The notes under the pieces: model-generated | Seen by the model: the letters and a program-made list of their open reading frames with translations, nothing else | Database searches by the model: none | Told to the model about the DNA's origin: nothing | Shown: one piece after another, positions 55,301-64,000 of the stretch | Layout: the number at the start of each line of letters is the position of its first letter | Numbering within the stretch: the stretch's first letter is position 1 | Assembly (NCBI GenBank): GCA_032207245.1 | Contig: CM063505.1 | Coordinates: 177,520,030 to 177,584,029 of the forward strand | DNA length: 64,000 bases | Direction of reading: 5' to 3' | From: Pardosa pseudoannulata | Lineage: Eukaryota; Arthropoda; Arachnida; Araneae; Lycosidae | Translations under genes and position numbers: made by a program

Positions 55301-56110
55301 GAAAAATTATTTTTCCGCACGAGGTAAAATAGTATTAAGGGTTAAACAATCGATCATGATAATCATTCTCCCAAACTTCATTTTATTTATGCAGAATATT
55401 AAATTTTACAGAATGAGTAACTCATGTTCTCCTTTTTGCAATAATTTACACCTAATAAATCAACTGCTTAGATATTAATAACACGATCCCCTCAAATACC
55501 ACATACTATAAAAATGATTCTCTTGTCATTGTTAGGTTATAATAACAAATTTAATGGATAATTTGGTAAAAGACAATATTGACCCATATCTAGGTACAAA
55601 AAATGTATCAGCGATTGAAATATGAAGCTAATTTTGATTTATTATCTCAATATCAACAATGGTGTACACATTGCATAGCCCTTATTTACAGAAAAATTAT
55701 TTTTTCTGTGAGAGGTAAAATAATATTAAGGGATAAATAATCGATCATGATAATCATTCTCCTAAACTTCATTTTATTTGACTAGAACATTAAATTTTAT
55801 AGAATGACTAACTGACCTTTCTGTTTTGCAATTATTTACATCTAATTAATTATCTGTTTAGATATTAGTTACATGATCTCCATAAATACGACATACTGTA
55901 AAAATGATTATCTTGTCATTGTTAGGTTATAATAACAAGTCTAGTGGATTGCTCTTAAGAAAGAAATATTGATGCATTTTTAAGTACAAACATAAATCGA
56001 TGAATGAAATAGGACGCTTGTAGTGATATATTTGCACAATATTATGAATGATGTTCACACTACATAGCCATTGTCTAGAGAAACAAATTTCTCCGCGCGA
56101 GATAAAATAA
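52378..56110. repeat. Satellite array, about 9.5 units of ~390 bp
   Basis: Units recognised by CATAAATACCACATACTAT (or close) start near 52378, 52759, 53151, 53545, 53936, 54330, 54712, 55099, 55490 and 55879, spacing 381-394 bp. Conserved blocks in each include TTTAATGGATTATTTGGTAA, GACGAATGAAATATGACGCT, TTGCATAGCCCTTATTTATA, CAATCGATCATGATAATCAT and CTTCATTTTATTTAAGCAGA. Central units are most alike and edge units are more diverged, the usual pattern of unequal exchange. No function is evident. Confidence 0.9.
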
Positions 56111-56263
56111 TTTAAAGGGATTGTTGCGAGAAGGATGTCTTAATATCTTCCATTATGTAATGAATGTAATTATTACAATGGTATATAATTTTGTTAGTAC
56201 TAATAATAGTTTTAAGTATTTTTTGAAAAGATAATTTTTGTGTTCTATGAATATTTCAATGAA

Positions 56264-56472
56264 TCCCTGTCTTTGTTTCTGATGCCACTTGGTCAAACCA
56301 AGCAAGATTGAGCCATATTAAGGCAAAGGGGTGTGCCTTCCGTTTTAACGTGCAGTAGTAGGGTGAAAGTACGATTTCTGCTCAAGTGGGTCCTCTCAAT
56401 TTAGAAGCAGGGGCAAAGCAGAAGACCCAAAGGCTTGGCCTGCTACCGCCAGAGGTATCAATACTTGACATT
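56264..56472 (-). mobile_element. SINE-B, 5'-truncated, in composite unit 1
   Basis: The minus-strand order runs from the element's 3' part (TGATGCCACTTGGTCAAACC, AAGGCAAAGGGGTG) to the middle (CTCAAGTGGGTCC, GCAGAAGACCC, GGCTTGGCCTGC). The tRNA-like head is missing. Confidence 0.85.
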
Positions 56473-57330
56473 CTACCTGTCATAATTCTTGCACACAATT
56501 GACTAATTCCACCTGTTAAAAAAATCATCTTATTTTAGTTAAAAATTAAAAAAAAACGATCAAATGATGAGAAACGTTCACCACGAGAAATATTCTTAAA
56601 AACTTCCTTTTATTTGAGCAGAATAATAAATTTCACAGAATGACTAACTCATCTTCTCCCTTTGCAATGACTTTCATATAAGAAATCAATTGATTAGATA
56701 TTAGTAAATCGACGTATTATAAAAATGATTCTCTAGTATTTGTTTTGTTATAAAACAAATTGAATAGATTATTCTTTGAAAGCAATATCGTAGTATATCT
56801 AAATTTAAAAAATATACCGACGAATCAAATATGGCGCTTGTATTGATTAAATCTCACACTATCAGCAGCTATTCTCACATTGCATAGCTTTTGTTTAGAG
56901 AAAAACGTTTTTCGGAGCAACACAAAGTAATATAAATGGATTGATTAATCGATTATGAGAAGCATTCTCCCAAACTTCACTTTATTACGTAACTCGATTA
57001 GACGTCCAGAAATGCCTGAATTGAAACTCTCTGTTCGATCGATTTGCTACGTGATCTGGAAGCAACAGCAATTGCATATCTTAATGCAGTAGAAAAAAAA
57101 TAATGAGACTTTCGGATAACACGACAAAAACAGAGGCTGAATGCATTCATTTCGTATATTTTGAGATCCAGGTTTCATAAGGAGTTTAATTATTCTGATA
57201 TCTGCTTTAGAGCGTAACTGAATCGAAAAGATGTATTTACTATTTTCATTTGAATTCGTGATTCTTAGAGTTGCATTTTATTTCAAGGAATAAATTCTCC
57301 TTCAGCTAACCGAAATGCAGTGGAATTTTT

Positions 57331-57374
57331 CTCTCTCTCTTTCTCTCTCTCTCTCCCTCTCTCTCTCTCTCTTG
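57331..57374. repeat. (CT)n microsatellite
   Basis: A 44-bp CT dinucleotide tract with three interruptions at the junction between composite units 1 and 2. Confidence 0.95.
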
Positions 57375-57477
57375 TAATAATAATATATTACAATATATAA
57401 TTTTGTTATACTAATAATAGTTTTAAGTATTTGAAAAGATAATTTTTTTGTTCTAAATATGCAAGAAAGTTGTGTTT

Positions 57478-57640
57478 TATTTCTGATCACTTGGTAAAAA
57501 GCAATTATTGAGCCACATTAAGAGATTTTTTTTAACGTGTATAGTAGTTAAATAACGACTTCTTAAAGTATTTTTTAGAAGCAGGGGCAAAGCAGAAGAC
57601 CAAAAGGCTTGGCCTGCCACCCCTAGAGGTATCAATCCTT
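57478..57640 (-). mobile_element. SINE-B remnant in composite unit 2
   Basis: The same insertion as at 56264-56472, more decayed (CTGATCACTTGGTAAAAAGC, then GCAGGGGCAAAGCAGAAGAC, GGCTTGGCCTGCCACC). Shared position and truncation show it was duplicated with the unit. Confidence 0.8.
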
Positions 57641-58800
57641 GACATTTTACCTGTCATAATTCTTGCACACAATTGACTAATTCCAACTTCTAAAAAACCA
57701 TCATATTTTAGTTAAAAGTTTTTTTTTTTAAAAAGATCAAATAATGAGAAACATTCATCATGAGAAATATTCTTAGAAACTTCCTTTTATTTAAGCAGAA
57801 TAATAAATTTGATAGAATGACTAATTCATCTTCTCCCTTTGCAATGATTTTCATATAAGAAATCAATTGATTAGATATTAGTAAATAGATCTGCATAAAT
57901 ATTATGTGCTATAAAAATGATTCTCTATTATTTGTTTTGTTAAAATAAAAATTGCATAGATTATTCTTAGAAAGCAATATCATTATAACTAAATTTAAAA
58001 AAATTGTCCGACGAATCGAATCAAATATGACGCTTGTATTGAATAAATCTCACACTGTCAGCAACTGTTCTCACATTGCACAGCTTTGTTTAGAGAAAAA
58101 CATATTTCGCAGCAAGATGAAGTAATATAAATGGATTGATTAATCGATTATGAGAAGCATTCTCCCAAACTTCACTTTAACTAACTCGATTAGACGGCCA
58201 GAAATGCCTGAATTGAAACTCTCTGTTCGATCGATTTGCTACGTGATCTGGAAGCAACAGCAATTGCATATCTTAATGCAGTAGAAAAAAAATAATGAGA
58301 CTTTCGATAGCAGGACAAAAACAGAGGCTGAATTCATTCATTTCGTATATTTTGAGATCCAGGTTTCATAAGGAGTTTAATTAATCTGATATCTGCTTTA
58401 GAGCGTAACTGAATCGAAAAGATGTATTTTCATTTGAACTCGTGATTCTTAGAGCTGCTTTTTATTTCAAGGAATAAATTGTCTTTCAGCTCACCGAAAT
58501 ACAGTGGAAAATTCGATATATATTTTTTTATCTCGTTGAATTAGGAAATATAGCTAAATATGCAAGAAAGATGGTTTAATATTTGTCATTGTGTAATGAA
58601 TGTAATTATTACCACGGTATATAGATTTTTTAGTACTAATATGTTAGTAATAATAAAATAATTTAAAGTATTTTTTAAAGGATAATTTTTGTGTTTTGTT
58701 AATACTTTAATGTATCATTCTACCTGTCAAAATTTTTGTACACAATTGACTAATTTCATCTGCTTGAAAAGCCAATATTTTTAGTTAAAAGTTTTTTGAA

Positions 58801-60519
58801 GAAATGATCTAATAATTATTGCTTTGATAGTTCTTTTTTCAAAAGTGTGAGGATTCTTTCAATATTTAACTCCTATACATTTCAAAACTTTATGACGTGC
58901 AATGTGGCAATTTTAAAATGAATGGTCGTTTCATGAATATAAAATAAACTACTAAGATTATTGTTCAATGAGTATTAAGACTCATTTTATTGTCTAGACA
59001 TTATTAACAACGTACTAATTACAATGGAACAAAAGAAATGCTGCGAATTTTGTTAATACAGAACGGTTGTCTGTATTAACAAAAGTAGTCGATGGATGCC
59101 ACTAAACAACACGTCACTAAAATGAAGTCGTTTACGAACTGGAGGTTACTTAAGAACAACACATATTTGTAACGAAGTTATAAGTGGATACCCATGTTAT
59201 GAGGGGGCTACTAACAAAAAGACTAAGTGTTTCCTGCACCCTATCTTGCTCCGACTTTAACATTGCAGGGTGGGTTTACCTCCACTATGAGTGAGGAAGT
59301 GAAATAGCGAGCGTTTGTCCCCTCATCTCAATTAGGTGATTATGAAAAAGGAAGAATGAAAGAAGGAATTCATGTTAGGAGATGATTTCAGCCTTTTTTA
59401 GTGGTTCAATCATGCCATCTTCTCTGACTTCATAGCCCTAGTATTGCAGAAATAATCTAGAAAACATTTACGTAGACTGAGTTGACAAAATTTAGAAATA
59501 AATCTGTACTGATATTTAAGTTTTAAGATAAATTTTAAGTTAAATTAAAAACAAATTATTATACGGTAAGTTTTCTATTTATATCTTCTTGTGTTTATTT
59601 TACTTAAGTTTTTTGAGTTCATTTTCTCAACAGTAATCATGCACTGCTTTGCATGTGCTATGTTGTGAGATTGAGTTTTTTCATATTTTTTATAACCTTT
59701 TCAACATGGCATAATAGTATCATATCACACCATCATAATAATCCTGATCTCGAGTGTGAATTTTGGCATTATTACTGAAACAACTGCTAAAAGGCATACA
59801 TGTCAAAACATGTATAAAAGCTGCAGAGGTTTTTAAACTAAAAAATCATTTTCACGTATGTTTAAGAAACGATTAGAAAGTTAAAGAAATGCTAATGCAT
59901 TACGTCGGACTGTAATTACTCCCAGTAACGCCACGGAGTAGAGATAATTAATGCAATCGGATATCTGTATAGTTATAGCCTTAATATTTACTAAACAGAC
60001 CTCGCATTTCGAATTTAAAAAGAAATTGGTGGTATGTCTTACGAATTTTCGAAAATGTTTTTCCAAAGAAAAGTTTCTGAGCTGCAAAATGATACTACTA
60101 GGATGCAAGCAGTTGTATACCTGTACAGAAAAATGTCGGAACAGAGTGTGAAAAATCATTTTAACATCAAATAAACAAAAATCTAATTGTCACATTCTAA
60201 TAAAGTAAGTTTAAATGCAGAGAAGCAATAAATGTGTATAATTTAATATGACATTTCAACGTCAGGTAAACGCTTTGGCCAAGTACTGTTGTTTCATATG
60301 ACAGCAAATAAATCTCTTATCACCGAAGTCTTTATTTATTCATTCTTTTATTTATTTTAATAAATAACATCCTATGACGTTTAAAATGACAGTTGACCGT
60401 AGTATTCAATGTTGTTTGAATTTTACATTTTGCCTTACTTCCAGGTGTTCATAATAGCTTAGATGTTAGATATTTAATAATTTACTGTCAGCAGTAAATA
60501 ACCTGCGTGTTATTCAGAA
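58801..60519. other. Unassigned DNA with one perfect hairpin
   Basis: No gene supported. At 59048-59084 a perfect 15-bp stem (TTTTGTTAATACAGA) encloses a 7-base loop (ACGGTTG). Opposing 66- and 92-codon frames at 59881-60159 overlap each other and show no domain. Confidence 0.5.
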
Positions 60520-60524
60520 GCCAA

Positions 60525-60594
60525 CTGTGGCTACGAACGTCCATAAGACATTCGAAACCACTGGTACCAAAGAGTAGCACCTTTCCCATTCTGA
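60525..60594 (-). mobile_element. SINE-A remnant (middle and head)
   Basis: GGCTACGAACGTCCATAAGA, then CTGGTACCAAAGAGTAGCAC, in minus-strand SINE-A order. It is decayed and abuts the plus-strand copy that follows. Confidence 0.6.
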
Positions 60595-60766
60595 GAACAA
60601 TTTCGAATAGGTTAGGGTGCTGATCTTCGTAACAAAGTTCGTGGTTTCCAATCCTACTGTGGCATGGATGTTTGTAGCCGTTCAGAATCCGCTTTAAGCA
60701 GTAGGTCGGCCTCATTAGCCCTTTTGTTGGAAAAAACAGCAGACTGTAGCGCTCCAAATCAAACCT
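60595..60766 (+). mobile_element. SINE-A copy with probable target duplication
   Basis: GGTTAGGGTGCTGATCTTCG head, TGGATGTTTGTAGCCGTTCA body, GCAGACTGTAGCGCTCCAAA and ATCAAACC tail. CCTTTCCATTCT follows it and CCTTTCCCATTCT precedes it (about 60582), a likely target duplication inside an older SINE-A remnant. Confidence 0.8.
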
Positions 60767-60770
60767 TTCC

Positions 60771-61397
60771 ATTCTATCCTTAGTTTTAGAGGGGTTGAGA
60801 CTAAAAAATTACGGTTTGGCAAGAACAAGTTTAGTAAAGTGCATTTGGGAATCATTTATATTCTTTGAAAATTTCACCTATTTTTTGTATAAAATCTTTT
60901 GTATATTTTTTTTCTCCAAATACATAAGAAGACTCAAACACTTTTTTGTCACAATGTAATAAAAGAATATTATAAACAACAATTCTAAAATGTTTAAAGC
61001 GTAAAATATTCTTAAAAGATTCCATTCGGGGCTTCTCAAAAGTGTCTTAACATATTCAAATGTAATATTTTCCTTACAAAGTTTCCTGAATTTAAAGTTG
61101 CGAGATTATTTTAATACTTCTTTCTCAGCGAACAGCAGTTGAAAGTCATTCCCTCGTGCATTTTCTATTCACCTTAAAGTAAAACGAAATGCAAGAGCCA
61201 TTTGGCTCAAATAAATGTAAAAAGAAATTTAAGGAAAAATGAATGAGCATTGTAAATACAGTCACAGATTGCGATTTCAAATTTCTTTAGTGGTAAAAAG
61301 TTGACATTTGCTGCATAGACCAGTTTATCGTCTTTGAAATTTCTGACAGATGTCAAATATTTATAAAATTAAAAATGAACTACAATTTTATTAGCCC
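60771..61397. other. Unassigned AT-rich DNA
   Basis: No feature supported. Confidence 0.5.
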
Positions 61398-61617
61398 GAT
61401 TTTATTTGGAGCTCTACGGTAAATTTTTCAACTCGAGTGTTAGTGAGACCGGGACCTACTGGTTAACCCCTTGCCTGTGACTCCCGAACTCAGTTTGGGC
61501 AATGCAAATGAGTCAATTTTAGAATGCCCGTCCTGAGCTCGGGCAAGAGAAAAATGGTATTTCAATACCGTGAAGCCGAAATCGGTTCATCTAATGCATA
61601 ACATGTACACTCAAGAG

Positions 61618-62282
61618 CCAAATCATTATGACCACCCCTAAATTTTGAAATGAACTCGCCTGGATGACGTGGAAGACACGTGATCAGGTGGAAGTGGTAT
61701 TTAACTGCTGCAGGAGAGACGTGTTTTCTCATTTTTAATGTTATGTGCTCTGGCCGAGTACAAATGCGTAATTTACTATGTTATTGATGTTTTGTCATTG
61801 TTCAAGGTACAGAATGATTATTTTTAATCATTCAGCGTGATGTGTTTCACATCTGCATTGTATGTGAACGATTTTTGCACCTTACAGCACTTTTCTTTCG
61901 TCTTTACGGAAGCCGCTGTAAGCGTATTAAATTCCTGTTTGGCTTTTCTGTTTCTCTTTCTGCACCAAATTTATGTTTTGATCTTTTTATCGTTCGGAGG
62001 TTGAAGCAGTGACTTTCGTCACCGCTAGGTACTCCGTTAAACCCAATTACCTTGACCTTGACATTTGGGATGTCATGGGACGGCAGCTCAGATTTCAAAG
62101 ACCACCCATCCGCAATATCTCGTATTTGCGTAACAGTTGCTTAAATATCTGGTACAATCTGTCTCCGGCCATCTACCAAGGAATTGTGGCATCCATACCA
62201 AGTCGAGTTGAAGCTTTGTTGCATTCCAAAGGTGGGCCAACTCGTTATTGACAGGTGGTCATAATGTTTTGGCCCTTGAGTG
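61618..62282 (+). mobile_element. Tc1-family transposon, internally deleted
   Basis: TA at 61616-61617 and 62283-62284. Terminal repeats CACTCAAGAGCCAAATCATT and, inverted, CACTCAAGGGCCAAAACATT, both continuing to ATGACCACC. At 665 bp it is well below the usual 1.3-1.7 kb; it keeps both ends and the C-terminal part of the transposase. Confidence 0.9.
62009..62251 (+). pseudogene. Tc1-type transposase C-terminal fragment
   Basis: The frame carries LDIWDVMGRQLRFQRPP, matching the segment after the last catalytic Asp/Glu of Tc1 transposases (normally PDLNPIE.LWD.LGR), and ends IPSRVEALLHSKGGPTRY, the family's conserved C-terminus (IPxRVxAVxxxxGGxTxY). The expected NPIE is changed (NYLDLD), and the DNA-binding domain and first two catalytic residues are absent. 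The first Met is incidental. Its stop precedes the right terminal repeat by a few bases, as in intact elements. Confidence 0.85.
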
Positions 62283-62745
62283 TAATTTGCCATTTTTTAA
62301 ATCTATAGAGATACTTTCCTGCGAAAAGTTCAACAGTTTCGCCCCATTTGTTGTTATTTCTCAGATACTGTAAAGGATTTGTGAAATTCAGAGGAATCTG
62401 AGGGACATAAAATTCGCGGTAGATGATATAGATAATATTATTGTATTAGTTTATTATATTTATCTAGAAAACGTTGTCATTTGATTTATTTTGCTGTAAT
62501 TTGAGCAAAAATTACTATATTCCCTGAACATTTGCTATATATGTGAAAATATTGAAAATAGTAGTTATTTCGTTTAAATTTTTTGAATAATCTATTTCTA
62601 ACATTTTCATGATAATAACAGGCAAAATTAAAGGGAAAGAATTTTCTATTTTTGCCACGTTTTTTCAAATATATTCCACATACAACGGGTTAAAGCTGAT
62701 TCTGTGAGGCTACGAACATACATACCACAATAGAATTTTACTAGC

Positions 62746-63075
62746 TCGGGAATGTTCTCGAGGGGTATGACATACCCACTGCCTCAGTTTCTTTAATCTT
62801 ACTCCAGTAATGGATGATTCTCCGTGTAGCTGACTTTAAGGTAATAACCTTTTATGGGGGGTATTTAGTTTAAAATTTTTATCAACATATATTTAGGAAT
62901 ATCATCGAACGAGTATGTGTCTACATGTGCATTTTTGTTACAATTCGTGAGTAGGAAAGAACGTTTACAAATCATTTTGTTGAGGCATCATATTGCAGTT
63001 TCGATAGGGAAATTAAATATTTTTGAAATTTATACGGTACTATTAGTTTAAGTACAGACATTTTTATCGAACATT
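62746..63075. other. Unassigned AT-rich DNA
   Basis: No feature supported. Confidence 0.5.
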
Positions 63076-63534
63076 ATGAGGAAAATAACTGGAATCATGT
63101 CTCATCAACTGAAATCGAATTCGATGAAAAATCTGAATACAGTGATTGAAATGAAACTGATTAATTATAGGGAGGAAAAATATATCACAAAAGGGAACAA
63201 AGAAACATTAAATTCTACTGATAGGAAGTCTGAGAAAAATACTGTCACGAAATTCTCTGGAAATACATGTATTTCAAAGAGCGTTTTTTCTCCATTGGAA
63301 GCTAAGAATATACCTCTAAAATGATACATAATTTAGAAACTGCACTAATAATTTCATTGAACCAATTAAAAAATATTTTCCTCTAGACAAAAAAGCAAAT
63401 ATAGCAAGGGATACATAAAAGATGCCCAACTGCCCAAAAGAAAAAAACTGAAGAAAGAATTTTTTAAAAGACAAGTACGAATGGAATATATGGCATGTCT
63501 TTGTAGGGAATGTGCAATGAAGCGCAAATAGCAT
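63076..63534 (+). CDS. Possible two-exon gene fragment of unknown function
   Basis: An ATG at 63076 opens 82 codons (MRKITGIMSHQLKSNSMKNL at the start), Lys/Asn/Ser-rich and hydrophilic. About 60 bp after its stop an acceptor-like tract (TATTTTCCTCTAG, ending about 63386) opens a second frame of 47 codons that reads KRKKLKKEFFKRQVRMEYMA and ends CLCRECAMKRK before TAG at 63529-63531. The second part is strongly basic with a Cys-x-x-Cys-containing tail (CLCREC). A weak donor (GTATTT at about 63269) could join them. No family was recognised. Either part may be spurious, or the whole may be a decayed mobile-element gene. Confidence 0.25.
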
Positions 63535-63807
63535 TTTTAAATATGTTTATAAATTTATTTTGTTTTGCTGGTTTTGTTTTGTATATTTTGTATAAACTTA
63601 TATGTTTAGTGCAATGGTATGATAGAAAATATGAAGAAAACATCTAGGTATAAGATACCATGCGCATGTAATCCAGTTCGATTTCCTCGCGTGTGTGATG
63701 ACATGTTAAAGAAAATGGTAAAACTAATATCACATTATATGTGGTTATAACAAAAATGGAATTAAAATGTATTTTCTATCTATGGTATATATGTCTTTAT
63801 CTAAGGA

Positions 63808-64000
63808 ATGATTTCTTTTTGTCTAAAGAAAATAAACAGATATTTGAAGATACAGTATTGTGAGTGGAATTGAGGGTTCTAACTATATTACATAATATGT
63901 TTTATACCCCATTTCTCAAAATACATTGCTCCTGCTTGCAGAGCTAGAGAAATATTGCTTTAGTTCTCTAGAAGTGAAAATATTTTTATTTAACTTTCAA
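63808..64000. repeat. Dispersed copy of the 516-bp repeat family, cut by the window end
   Basis: TTTCTTTTTGTCTAAAGAAA through CTCCTGCTTGCAGAGCTAGA to TATTTAACTTTCAA matches the second half of the units at 46.4-47.9 kb closely, about 16 kb away. It continues beyond the window. Confidence 0.85.

Larger units (their letters stand above)
56122..58800. repeat. Composite tandem repeat, ~1.2-kb units containing diverged 390-bp satellite
   Basis: Unit 1 (56122-57330) and unit 2 (57373-58520) are collinear; unit 3 (about 58560-58800) is partial. Each full unit has a GTAATGAATGTAATTATTA-type start, a SINE-B remnant, one diverged ~390-bp satellite monomer and a unique segment (TCTGGAAGCAACAGCAATTG, TTTGAGATCCAGGTTTCATA). 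Unit 3 lacks the SINE. Confidence 0.85.
61467..62689 (+). mobile_element. piggyBac-like MITE (family 4), hosting a Tc1 remnant
   Basis: TTAA at 61463-61466 and 62690-62693. Ends CCCCTTGCCTGTG and, inverted, CCCGTTGTATGTG. Collinear with 50848-51386 apart from 665 bp of Tc1-type sequence (61618-62282) in a TA dinucleotide. Confidence 0.9.
61398..62740 (-). mobile_element. SINE-A copy split at its internal TTAA by a piggyBac-like element
   Basis: The left part ends GGGACCTACTGGTTAA (61466); the right part resumes TTAAAGCTGATTCTG...GCTACGAACAT (from 62690). Intact copies read CCTACTGCTTAAAGCCGATT here, so the insertion fell exactly in the family's own TTAA and duplicated it. Confidence 0.85.

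Overview
This is about 64 kb of AT-rich eukaryotic DNA, dominated by transposable elements and tandem repeats with almost no coding sequence. The dense tRNA-derived SINEs, the many MITE-type DNA transposons (piggyBac-like/TTAA, hAT, pogo/Tigger, Tc1), Helitron-like ends and long TA arrays suggest an arthropod, most likely an arachnid such as a spider. That assignment is an inference from repeat style, not proof. No complete host gene is visible. The window reads as intergenic or very long intronic DNA.

Layout. 1-9.4 kb: mostly unassigned AT-rich DNA, with a SINE-B, a short TTAA element, a possible minus-strand 3' exon (6363-6541), a Helitron-like element and a hAT element that hosts a SINE. 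9.4-17 kb: a transposon with an 8-bp target duplication, an inverted-repeat cluster, two pogo-type MITEs with a third fragment, a SINE-C, a tandem triplet of SINE-A, and a TTAA MITE. 17.4-24 kb: a recent direct tandem duplication of about 2.97 kb. Each copy carries the same 104-nt, well-spliced-looking minus-strand exon; copy 1 also carries a piggyBac-like MITE whose exact empty site is preserved in copy 2. 25-28.7 kb: foldback MITEs, a 165-bp MITE family and a 493-bp tandem duplication. 30.5-35.6 kb: two hAT elements, one with a broken transposase fragment, and a Tigger element with a transposase N-terminus. 36-38.7 kb: a degenerate repeat field containing a small ORF with a THAP zinc finger. 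39.3-41.9 kb: a 233-bp tandem array growing out of the 3' end of a SINE-B. 42.3-44.5 kb: three long TA microsatellites. 46-51.4 kb: 516-bp repeats with a solo-LTR-like insertion, Helitron pieces and TTAA elements. 52.4-58.8 kb: a satellite of about 390 bp grading into a larger composite repeat. 61.4-62.7 kb: a three-level nest (Tc1 in piggyBac-like in SINE).

Functionally, the only sequences likely to belong to host genes are the duplicated exon (18363-18466 and 21339-21442), possibly the THAP exon (37569-37763), and two weak candidates (6363-6541 and 63076-63531). Everything else recognisable is mobile or satellite DNA. Much of it can be put in relative order because insertions are nested or leave empty paralogous sites inside the window.
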